From: Apoda limacodes
Taxonomy: Eukaryota; Arthropoda; Insecta; Lepidoptera; Limacodidae
Assembly (NCBI GenBank): GCA_946406115.1
Contig: OX291558.1
Coordinates: 17,538,205 to 17,602,204, forward strand
Length of the DNA: 64,000 nt
Direction of reading: 5' to 3'
Shown here piece after piece: positions 19,401-28,649 of this stretch. The notes beneath the pieces are model-generated. The model ran no database searches and was not told where the DNA came from. It worked only from the letters and a program-made list of their open reading frames with translations. Numbering within the stretch: position 1 is the stretch's first letter; each line of letters starts with the position of its first letter. A program made the position numbers and the translations under genes.

Positions 19401-21642
19401 GAAGTATTTAACTCCAAGAAAAATTAAATAGAATTTTTCTGTGTCCGTAGAGACGACTAACGCTAAGCAGTATGATGACAACTCTAATGTCACAGTCCAT
19501 CGAGGCTTTTTGATCTCGATATTTGAAATCACGACATTGGTGATGGACCTAAGAATGAATGCCTGGAAACTTCCATCGTTTCCTACATCATCCGGTCCTT
19601 TACCGGAGACGGACCACCGGAAATGGTCGTTCCGTTATAAATGTTTATATGTTTCACGTGGTAAAGATGGCGCATGCAACTGTGCCGAAATATCGGGAAC
19701 TCAACAAATCTAATTGTGGTAGGCCTGAAACATATAAACATTATTTCAACTGAATAAAGCACAAATAGTTAGCTGTACATTTTTTAGTTTCAGTATCCAA
19801 TTACTAACTCTCACTAGTTGCTTAAGCGTGTGTTTTCAGACAAACTGTGTTACATTAAATATCTTTAACTAAAGACATTTTACGTCTAAAAATGCGCCAT
19901 TATTGTATCGCTAATTGAGATAATTGCCAAAAGCATAAAATGCTAGTAAATTATTACAGTACCATCTTTTATTAATTTTAATTTAATTGATTCAATAAAA
20001 ACTCTGATTATTTAATATTACTGTGTTACATTAAATATCTTTAACTATAAACATTCACTTCTAAAAATGCGCCATTATTGTTTCGCTTTTTGCGATAATC
20101 GTCAAAGGCATGACATTCTAGTGAATATATAACCAAATTTTTTGTTAAATTCAGTATTTAACAGATTCAATAAAAACTCTCGGTCAAAGTAACATCAATG
20201 TACATAATACATGGATTAAATTGAATTTCTTAAATATTTTAGACCAGGACGAGATTTTGCTGAACACAAGATAACATACCCAGCTTCAAGCCTTACCAGT
20301 GATAGTAATCTGTTGGCAGTTGGATCATGGAACACTTCAATTAGTTTGTATAATTACAATGAAATGGGGACTTATAAGAGTATTGGAAAGATGCACGGAC
20401 ATTCAGGTAAATTAATTTACATATTTTTTAAGGAAGTACTGTGCGTTTGTAAAGTTTTTGGTTACGCATCTGAATAGGTAAACTAGGATCACTTTGTGGC
20501 ATAATATGTCTATCTGTATTATTATTATTCTTATGCTTGTATGCCCAATAACTTGGGCTGTACAGTCAGCTAATTTTAAAATTTTTGTTTTAGGTGGAGT
20601 TACACATATGAAATTTAGTCCAGATGGTCTAAGGCTGGTATCAGGAGCCCGAAAAGATCATAGACTTTTAGTGTGGGATATTAGATACTACCGACGACCT
20701 CTCAACATTCTTAATAGAGCAGTAGATACCAATCAAAGGGTTTATTTTGATATTTCTCCATGTGGAAAATATTTAGTATCTGGAGGTACAGATGGAATAC
20801 TGAAAGTTTGGGATGTGGATTATGTAGACTGGAAATCAAGTCTAGATGTTTCCGATATAAATACTGATAATGCTACATTTAAGGTAATTATAGAATTATT
20901 TTTAAATTTAGGTTTATATCTACATCAATCAAATAAATAATAATATCAATAAATAAAAGGAAAGACAATGATTAATATGTAATAAGTATTGTTTTATTTA
21001 TGCAATGGATAAAATAGCATATTGAAAGATGGTAGTACATTACATTATTTTTCTGACCCGGTTATCAAAAATCAAAACTACAGTCACCATATTGAAATGG
21101 TGTGAACTTACAACGACACTGGCGACCAAAAACCCAAGGTCTGAAGGTCAGAAAAGTTTGTTTTACTACTCATAGCATGTTCAAATCTCCTACGCTGTTT
21201 TACCAACAACTGACTCACTTTTGACACATTTGTCTTTATATTAAGTAAAATAAAATCGATGTCTTATTGGATAAATCGTCGGTAACATTTCATAACTAAG
21301 AATTCGTAGTGCTATTTATCGAGTATCCTAGGATAAGATTTGTTATTGTTTATGTTATAATAAAAAAAACATTTTCAGTTTCCATTGCATCGCGATTGTT
21401 GCAACAGTGTCTCGATACATCCACTTAGGCCTATCCTAGCCACAGGATCAGGTCAATATCATTTTAAAGACCCAATCACATTCATAGATGATGAAATCAT
21501 ACCGATGGTAGAAGATTCAGTTGAAACGGAGCTTGAAGTAGAAAAAGAAACTAAGACAAGCATTTTAGATATGAAATATTCACCTAATTCTGAAAATTGT
21601 TTGGTCTTCTGGTGGATTGGAGCACTGCCTGATTTAACATAG
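16030..21642 (+). CDS. WRAP53: WRAP53/TCAB1 (WDR79) telomerase Cajal body protein, complete, five exons
   Basis: Exons 16030-16475, 17081-17269, 20243-20406, 20594-20883 and 21379-21642 join without a frame break into 450 residues. All introns are GT-AG and every phase matches. WRAP53 is a WD40 beta-propeller that binds the CAB box of scaRNAs and telomerase RNA and brings them to Cajal bodies. Landmarks in family order are: YLRGCKWSPDG (first blade), NAPVQMWDAFDGSLRCSYR, RPGRDFAEHKITYPASSL, GHSGGVTHMKFSPDGLRLVSG, ARKDHRLLVWDIR, TNQRVYFDISPCGKYLVSGG, NSVSIHPLRPILATGSGQ and the C-terminal FWWIGALPDL. The acidic N-terminal tail is about 70 residues, shorter than that of the 548-residue human protein. 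Intron 2 (2973 bp) is full of repeats. In Lepidoptera telomerase activity is often weak, so a scaRNA role may be the retained one; that is inference. The gene runs divergently from Hsl. Confidence 0.92.
17081..17269 (+). CDS. WRAP53: WRAP53 exon 2
   Basis: Starts after AATATTTTAG and completes codon 149. Encodes CWITTRQNAPVQMWDAFDG and AGYKKVLRTFDVN. Ends AATAG/GTACCA, leaving two bases. Confidence 0.9.
17515..17622 (-). repeat. LINE-A 3' scrap in WRAP53 intron 2
   Basis: GGTGGCTGATGGTAAGTGGT, GCCTATGGATGCTTGCAACA and GGCATCACTCGCACATTGCC match the minus-strand tail of LINE-A at 10775-10860. Confidence 0.8.
17640..17832 (+). repeat. Repeat G fragment
   Basis: Contains AAATTTCAGCTCAATTGTATG and ends with CGCATTTATAATATTAGTAT, the right end of repeat G. 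The left end is replaced by other sequence. Confidence 0.65.
17859..17921. repeat. 31-bp unit in two perfect tandem copies
   Basis: ACACAAAAAAGCTAAAACTT and the following CCCTGTTAGT are repeated directly head to tail. Confidence 0.85.
18110..18440 (+). repeat. Repeat G, near-complete copy
   Basis: Left end CTAGACTTTGCCAGCGGCTC, middle GTTATTCCTGCAGGAACTAT, a (CCAT)n stretch near 18390, right end CACATTTATAATATTAATAG. The internal order is the reverse of the copy at 53835-54190. Confidence 0.75.
18714..19332 (-). repeat. GGGTTCCGTACC repeat (family F), near-complete copy
   Basis: Left end CTGGCCAAGTGCGAGTTGGA and CGCGCACCGAGGGTTC; a CGGACGGACAGACAGACATG tract near 19259-19280; right end GGCTACGGAACCCTAAAA. 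Reverse of the copies at 34708-35147 and 56517-56755. About 620 bp, no coding frame. Confidence 0.75.
19420..19740. repeat. Repeat shared in inverted orientation with 44357-44480
   Basis: GAAACTTCCATCGTTTCCTA, CATCCGGTCCTTTACCGGAG and CGGACCACCGGAAA reappear as reverse complements near 44360-44440. Nature unknown. Confidence 0.6.
19844..20187. repeat. Two tandem copies of a 176-bp unit in WRAP53 intron 2
   Basis: ACTGTGTTACATTAAATATC starts at 19844 and again at 20020. AAAATGCGCCATTATTGT and TTCAATAAAAACTCT occur in both. The copies are diverged between these blocks. Confidence 0.8.
20243..20406 (+). CDS. WRAP53: WRAP53 exon 3
   Basis: Starts after AAATATTTTAG and completes an Arg codon to give RPGRDFAEHKI, then NLLAVGSWNTSISLYNYNE and GKMHGHSG. 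It has no start codon and is too short for a simple ORF scan; the phases with both neighbours prove it. Confidence 0.9.
20594..20883 (+). CDS. WRAP53: WRAP53 exon 4
   Basis: Starts after TTTTGTTTTAG. Encodes the most conserved blades: GVTHMKFSPDGLRLVSGARK, LLVWDIRYYRRPLNIL and TDGILKVWDVDYVDW. Ends ATTTAAG/GTAATTA in phase 0. Confidence 0.92.
21379..21642 (+). CDS. WRAP53: WRAP53 exon 5 (last coding exon)
   Basis: Starts after CATTTTCAG in phase 0 with FPLHRDCCNSVSIHPLRPIL, then an acidic insert (DDEIIPMVEDSVETELEVE), and ends LVFWWIGALPDLT and TAG. The double Trp and GA(A/L)PD end is typical of the family. Confidence 0.9.
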   Translation, partial: FPLHRDCCNSVSIHPLRPILATGSGQYHFKDPITFIDDEIIPMVEDSVETELEVEKETKTSILDMKYSPNSENCLVFWWIGALPDLT

Positions 21643-22278
21643 GCAGTGGGAATGGAAAATTGAGGTGCAAATATTTTTGAGACTTATAGCAAAGGTGAAT
21701 ATCAAGCTATAGTAAGCCAATGACTGGTGTTAGTGAATTTATCATATAACTCTGTCAATGTTTTATTTTTTTCGGAAATCATACAATTTGTTAAGAAAAG
21801 ATCTATTTAATTAAAAGGAATGATACTAGAATATTTTTTTCTATTTACAGAGAACACGCTTTTTACTACACTAAAACGGCATGGTATATCTCTCAAATGT
21901 TACTGTTGATTAAAAACCGGGCAAGTGCGTGTTGTTTATTATGAGGGTTAGGAGTCCGCAGAGAGAATTTCTAAAAAACTTTGAACATTTAAATTTTCTA
22001 TGTGAACCGCCATATACAATTTTGTTATAATTTTAAGGTAACTCTTGCCTTTGTAACGCAAACTCTGTATTCAAGGTGTCGACCCTGACTTGTTTAGACG
22101 GAAACGGTTTACCCTCGCGGGTTTTAATCAATTCGGTATAGTCTATAGATTCGCGGTATTTACGGCTCGTTTCGCTATTTATAACGGACCATATAGCCTT
22201 GCTTTATTAGGATGGCTAGTTATAGTTTGATTTATGAATTCCGTTCGTTTCTTTTTAAGTTTTTTATTATATTCAAAT
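21643..22278. other. WRAP53 3' flank
   Basis: Should hold the 3' UTR, but no clear AATAAA signal close behind the stop decides its end. AAAAACCGGGCAAGTGCGTG at about 21911 is the edge of a family F repeat. Nothing else is recognised. Confidence 0.4.
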
Positions 22279-24740
22279 GTCAAAGTCAAAGTCAAAATTT
22301 ATTTATTCAAATTAGGATTTTACAATCACTTTTGAATCGTCAAAGTTATGAAATACTATTTTTTGAAATCCAGTTCACAATGTTGTTGATTTCTACCGAG
22401 AGGAATCCGGCAAGAAACTCGATAGTTACTCTTTTTTAAAAAAAATCTTATAAACTACAAATGTTTTGAATAAAAAAATTAAGCCGTACAATTTTATATT
22501 ATTTCCAGTTTAATTTGGTTTACATATGCATCCTGTAATTGAGCATCTTCAGTCCTATGGATTTTACCATTTACATAGTCTGAAATATTGTAGTATGCTT
22601 TTTCACAAAGTAGTTATAGCTTTTGAATATTAATGGGAACTTGTAGAAGTGTATACATTGCCCCATAAAAGAGTTACTAATTTTGTGTAGCCGTGTATCA
22701 CGCACCAACAGCTTATTTTTACTTCTAGTATTTACTTTGTGAACGTCAATTTTCTTGCTGAAACTATTGATATTTTTATGTACATATAAAAGATTTTCAT
22801 ATATGTACTGCGACGCTAGTTAAAGTTAGCGAAGTTAAACTATTTACTCCCCTAAACCAATCCCTCAGAGATATCCTAGATCCTAATTTATAAATAGCAC
22901 GAATTTCCCGTTTTTGTAACAAAATATTGTATTTACATGAGCAGCGCTACCCCACAGAAGATACCATATGTCATTAAACTATGGAAATAGCTAAAATATA
23001 CTATTTTTGCAGTGTCGACATCGGTCAATTGTCTAATTTTCTTGATCGCATACACAGCAGAGCTAAAAGTTATGAATATGAGGACCCCACTGACGTTTGG
23101 AGTCCAGCGTTATGCCAAGAAAGACTGTTGAATCAGCAAGTTCTAATTGCTCGCCATTAATAATAATACATGTTTGTATTTGACTAACATTTGGTAAAGT
23201 AAATTTAACACATTTAGTTTTTTTCTCATTAAGTAACAAATTATTAGCGTTAGACCAATTTACAATTTTAGAAATGGCATTATTTAATTCATTATAACAT
23301 GTCTCTTAACTTTAAAAAGTAAAGAGGTGTCATCAGCAAATAAGACTGTCATAGCAAAAAAAAACTTTACTGAGTACAGGTAGTATTGAAATAGGCCGAA
23401 AATTATAAGGATCGATTGAACTACCTGATTTAAATCATCTCATCAGGAAACACAACTATCAAAAATTATGGCTAAGGGTTGCGCTATAACATGAATTATT
23501 GAGTTTATAGATTTTACAAAAAGTCCCCAAAGGTCTGTGGCGTTTTTTATTTCTAATGTTTTGAATGTGTTTATGATAGCCGTAGAACTAATGTTTTTAA
23601 ATACAAAGGGAACTTTACATTTAGAAACATTAGTTTTTAAAAAAAAATCTGCCAAAATTGGACTTGAGTTAAGATGTTCAGTTGTTTTTAATGGAATATT
23701 ACTAAAAAAAATTTCAAACTGTTACCTCAGAATTTGTTTTTAAACTAGTATTATCTACAATCAACTCAAAATCCTGACAAGAATTACTAGCTTTACCAGT
23801 TTCATTATTTATTATGTTCCATGTAGTTTTTATTTTATTTGTTAAATTTTTTACTTTATGTCTGAGGTGAATTGATTTTGCAACAAGACAGACTTTTTAA
23901 AGGTTTTTGAGTTTTTTTTTACATATTCCCTAAATATTTGGCTATATATATATATATATATGTTCTTTCCTTATATAATTCATACAGCTTATGCCTACTT
24001 TTATAAATACCTGGGGTAGCCCATTCACTTAAACTAAAGCGACTGGAAATAAGTTTCGTTTTTGTAGTAAATATTTTATTATACTCTGTAATAATAGTGT
24101 CAAAAACCGTATTGTACATATCATTTGGGTTGCCATTATAAAGTAAATCCGGAAGTTTATGCAATAAGTTAGATTTAAATGATCCGTTTAGTGGTTATTG
24201 GTATAAATTTAATTTCCTTTTTAGTAATACTATTCTTTCTTTGTAAAACCACTAACTTTCCACAATGATTTGACTCTAGATTGCTTATAATTTATTTTTG
24301 AATTGGTTTTATGTCAGTAAATATATTGTCGATGCAAGTGGCACTTGATACAGCAATTCTAGTTGGTTCACATTACAAATTATTTAAATTAAAAGACTGA
24401 AATAAGACAAGCAATCTGGTGCTTAATGAGCTATTTTCTAATATGTTTAGATTAAAGTCTCCACAAACAATTTAATGATGTGTTTATTGGAATTGCTGAT
24501 TTTATTCAGCACTTCTTCCACAACTAATTCAAAATTATCATACATTGCACAATTTGGCTTGTATACACTCATAACAATAAGATGCTCAACTTCTATACAG
24601 GACAGCTCGGCAGTTCGCTCAACTGAGAGGCTCACAATGTCTTGTTCTAATTGTTCTATTTCCTTATTTAATGGATATTTATTTTTTAAATTTATCATGT
24701 CAAATACTAAATGTTTATGGATTCATATGTCAACGTCGAT
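22279..24740 (-). pseudogene. LINE-D (CR1/jockey-like) with endonuclease and reverse transcriptase remnants
   Basis: A long minus-strand non-LTR relic. Endonuclease part, 24700-24300: EHLIVMSVYKPNCAMYDNFE, then NKISNSNKHII and SSATCIDNIFTDI. A linker at about 24160-23920 has ALSEWATPGI-like words (SRFSLSEWATPGIYKSR). Reverse transcriptase pieces follow: TFKTLEIKNATDLWGLFVKS near 23600-23520, and ADDTSLLFKVKRH near 23340-23290 with LLLNEKKTKCVKF near 23230. The 3' end is a CAAAGT-type microsatellite on the plus strand (22279-22295), as in lepidopteran CR1-like elements. Stops and frameshifts are frequent. Confidence 0.8.
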
Positions 24741-25774
24741 CCATTACTTATTTATATAGTTCTCTTTTCGAGGTTTTCGTGTATAACAAATGTCGGTTTT
24801 ACAAATTAATACATTAATAATAGCCTCAGCTAATTTATCGGGGTTCCCTAGGCAAGCGCATTGACGGTCTCCAGCCAGTCGACAGACTCTAGGCGGCACT
24901 GAAGTTCGTAGTACACAACTGGTTATTTAAAGAGCGGCTTAACGGGTGTGCCTCTTGTATAATGTTACATAATGGCTAGCTATTTTATAAAACAGAGTTG
25001 TAGCTGAAGGAACGTCCGAAGCATTGTATTCAGCACTTCTCGTTCTTCAATGCGGTTAACCAAGGTTAGCCGTAATGTAATGTTATTAAAGCCGGTAATG
25101 AAGCGCCCCATTGGCATTCTTTATTTCCTATTTAGTTTTATTACCTTATTAAAAGGCATATCCCGATTAAAATTTCTTCGCGCTTACATAAATGGAAACG
25201 ACCATATGTCATCGTTTGACTTGTTACCAGCCCTGAATTTTCACCTAGGCCTACAAGACCTTGGCCTAGGGGCCTAACCCAGCTAGTCCTTTTCCGTATC
25301 TTCTTTGTGCTAACTTTCAGCTCAATTGGATGCTCCGTTGCGGCAGTATTGAGTAACAAACGTAGACATTTTAAGTAGGTACTGATCAATATCGCGCCAA
25401 AAGACATGATTCTATTCGCCCCATATCAAAGGTCTTTCGAAAACAGGTTTTGTCCGACTACCGGTCACATTACATTAAAAAACAAATAAAAGTTTAAAAT
25501 ACGACTCCTACTGGACAAAATTATTCAAAAAAAAAAATACAATTTGACTAATTATTGATTTAAAACAAGGGGTACCTAATCATAATTACGTACTGCTAGA
25601 CTATGTAGACCTCTTGTCTTGCGTTGTTGGTAATGAAATACCTACAAGCGAAAAAAAAAATTAAATACAGCAACAGACGCAGGGGGCAAGGACAAAGTCG
25701 CCATATCTGCGTTCAATGTAGCGCGGATTTTTTTTAATTTTCTCCGTTTCTTATTTTGATCCGATTCGCCTCGC
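24741..25774. other. Unassigned
   Basis: No gene seen. GTGCTAACTTTCAGCTCAAT near 25307-25330 is a word of repeat G. A GC-richer stretch at 24840-24960 is unidentified. Confidence 0.4.
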
Positions 25775-26583
25775 CTGTCATTTTTTTCGCAATCGCGAAT
25801 GCAAATGCAGATGCGAATATCTGCTACCGACAGCCGTGAATTCGAAAGCGAATATTTAGTTTTTTAACATGGTGGAAAGTACACAAGGCAAGGTACGGTC
25901 TTCTTTTTCCTGTAGTACGGCATTATTTAATTAAACCGCCAACGAGTGTTCCAAGCGAGCGGATGTTTAGTGGCGCTGGACTTCTTTATACACCACATGG
26001 CAATAGACTCAGAGGAGAAAAGGGCGTCGAAGCTTTTATTTTTTTTTAAAAATATTTGATATATGTTTTTATTTATATGTTATATTTAAAGAGAGAACAG
26101 TATTATTGTTTGAAAGTCTAAATTGATATTTTTATAAAAGATGTCTAAGAAAAACGCAGGCTAATAGAAGTATATAGAATAATTTCCTTTTTGTTTGTTT
26201 AATTAAAGTGTTTTATTTTTATAAAAATAAATTTTATTTTTAGTTTGTAATTAAAGAACATAGTTTTTGTTTTTTGTTTTCTAAATCTAAATCTCAAGCT
26301 TTATTACCCAATGTAGAAGTAGATAGATAGTAAATAAATAATAACAAATGATAAAGTAAGGACTTATAATGTGATTATTAGGTTAGGTTAATTTTTCCAA
26401 TAATAAAAAAAAAAAATGATGGATTATTTATTAACCTAATATTATCTTAAGAAATCGGTTTTTTATGATGGTCATATTCGCAAAAAATATGCTCGAACTT
26501 TGCGAATGCGATTGCGAATATACAAAAATATGCGAATATTCGCGAATGCAAATGCGAATGCGAATATTCGTTGCATCACTAGT
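25775..26583 (+). mobile_element. Internally deleted hAT element
   Basis: Contains the hAT C-terminal dimerisation motif YLIKPPTSVPSERMFSG as a broken frame near 25925-25975 (IKPPTSVPSERMFSGAGLLY) and RLRGEKGVEAFIF to about 26040. Just upstream, ATGGTGGAAAGTACACAAGG at 25869 could be the transposase start, directly joined to the C-terminal end. GCGAAT-type arrays lie near both sides: CGAATGCAAATGCAGATGCG near 25795, and CGCGAATGCAAATGCGAATG with GTTGCATCACTAG near 26540-26583. This looks like a non-autonomous deletion derivative. Confidence 0.65.
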
Positions 26584-26655
26584 CAATATAATTCCTTTGC
26601 ATTTATCTATCTCTCTTTGTGTTTCTTTTACTTTTTTCAACTGGATTGCTTACGT

Positions 26656-26862
26656 TTTTTAGGGTTCGTCCGTCCGTCTGTCTGTTTGTCTGTCATGACC
26701 CTCTTTCTTACGAACGCCTGAAGGTGTCAAGTTAAAATTAATATCAAATTCTAAGGTCTACGGCCCTTTGAAGCTGTGAAAGTTAAGTTTGTCCTTTATA
26801 AGTTTACCTTTTATGGAATCCTCGGTGCGCGAGTACGACTCGCACTTGACCTGTTTTTAAAT
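26656..26862 (+). repeat. Family F repeat, shortened copy
   Basis: Left end TTTTTTAGGGTTCGTCCGTC with (GTCC/GTCT)n, right end GGTGCGCGAGTACGACTCGC. The middle is mostly missing. Confidence 0.75.
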
Positions 26863-27254
26863 TTTAGATGTTATAATTAGTTTTGTTGTGTTAAATTAGT
26901 TATATATGGACTAACATAATTTGTGATTTCTTATCGTAACTAGCAACACGCTTTAAATATAGCCCAAATATACATATACCTATACTCCAGACAAACCCTT
27001 TGCATGTAGACATTAAACGAAATAATGTTTTAGATAAGGGTCTGAATTATGTGCGTTTGTGCTGGTTTATTTATATTACACGGCTACCTAACAGGTAAAT
27101 AGGTGTTATAAACTGTAAATAGATGAAAAAAAATTAAAACGAAATAAGTACTTACCTACCTACTTAGGAATATTGAGTCCAAGTTAGTTTAAGGTTCTTA
27201 GATTTTCTTTTTTTTTTTTTTTTGCTTGCTTGTCTTAAAGAAACGTAGATCTAT

Positions 27255-27590
27255 TTACAAAACAGTAACACATTTTTTTGTTGGAAACCATATTCAAAGT
27301 CAAGCAACGTCGGCCTTAGTCATTGATTGGGTGGGTGACCGTTTAGCGGCTCTTTTTGTTTTTTTTTTGTGTTCGTAAATGACGTGAATCGTGGTACGGA
27401 ACCCACGGTGCGCTAGTTCGACTTGCACTAGCCTGATGTTAATTACACGTATGTAAATTAACGTAATTTATGAAAAAAGACAAAAACAAAAAGTGTGCAG
27501 CTAAGTATGCAAGTACTGACTAAGCCCCACGTTGCTTAGCTTTGAATATAGTTTCTAACAAAAAAATGTGTTACAGTTTCTCTTAATACT
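27255..27590. repeat. Inverted pair of 5S-like SINE fragments
   Basis: Left arm: GTAACACATTTTTTTGTTGG, AAGTCAAGCAACGTCGGCC and GGGTGGGTGACCG (5S-like, plus strand). Right arm, read on the minus strand: GTAACACATTTTTTTGTTAG, AAGCTAAGCAACGTGGGGC and TTAGTCAGTACTTG. The arms face each other around 27400-27440, where the end of a family F repeat (GGTACGGAACCCACGGTGCG) lies. Confidence 0.75.
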
Positions 27591-27644
27591 ATTGCTAAAT
27601 GGCGCTGTAGCTTTTATTTAAAATGGCAATGGCTTCGACCCGTA

Positions 27645-27950
27645 TGACACTCGGCCGATTTTTATTATTTGTTGTTATACTTTGGGGTTCACACTATTTT
27701 TTACTTCAAATTTTAAGTTTGTATGTACTGTTTTGATAATAGAGCAAAAAAACGAAAATGTGTTTCTTGTATGGGGACCCCCCTTTAATTTTACCTTTTT
27801 TATCTTTTTATTATTTGTTAGATAATTCCCCATTATAACACATATTCTGTGAAAAAATCAGTCTTCTATCTATGTCAGTCTAAAAGATAGACCCTTTTAA
27901 TATTCGGACGGACGGACGTTAGCGTCCTCTGGGTATGGAACCCTAAAAAA
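27645..27950 (-). repeat. Family F repeat, long-variant fragment
   Basis: Starts ACACTCGGCCGATTTTTATT and ends CGGACGGACGTTAGCG...GGTATGGAACCCTAAAA. Its inner part (CCCCATTATAACACATATTC) matches the fragment at 63195-63470 in reverse. Confidence 0.7.
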
Positions 27951-28329
27951 TTAATGCTTTTTCGAATTCACTATCTTGAGAAACTGATAAAAGATTTAAA
28001 TCTAGAACCCTCTAAAACCTAACAGAACTTTGTCTCATCCATTTCTTTTAAAAAAATGGACGCCATAGTGGATCCGCCATTTTGAAAAAAATTTTTTGTT
28101 ATGCAACAACAAATTCAAGGTTTTCAGATTTTTTTCTGTATGTGTACTTCATGGAAAAAAACGATTTCGGTATGATATCTACTACACGCGGCCGGTTTGG
28201 ATCCGGAGAGAAATCAACTCAGCCGGCCGCCAGCACTTGCATTGAATAGTTGTCGCGACACTTTTGTTTTTGTTAAAAATGAAAACATTATCTTTATATT
28301 GTAGCAATGTATGTAATAAAAGGATTTAT

Positions 28330-28460
28330 TATTGGGAACTATCTTTTGCCCGCGGCTTCGACCACGCAGAATTTCCTCATTGCCGTGAGATTCCTCAGTT
28401 ATATATATTAATTGTCCTCCCAGCCATCCATGTGCCAAAAATCAAGTGATCCCGTTGCTT
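28330..28460 (+). repeat. Repeat G left-end fragment
   Basis: CTATCTTTTGCCCGCGGCTT followed by CCTCATTGCCGTGAGATTCC. The right end is absent. Confidence 0.55.
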
Positions 28461-28649
28461 TGTTGCGACATCAAGTAAACAAATAGTGATTCACGGTATT
28501 ACCCGTGAAAAAATCTTGAAGCAGACGTGCCGTGCCCACCCCTGTTCCTACCTATATAAGTATGCCTACGATTTGCATTGATACTGAACTCTATTATATT
28601 ATTGACGTGGCAAAAAAGGTGCCAAGTAAAATCGATTGTTCGGATTTTG

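Noticed and set aside
26378..26395. Telomeric TTAGG repeats
   Set aside because: Only one or two TTAGGT words (GGTTAGGTTA), no array. The window is not telomeric.
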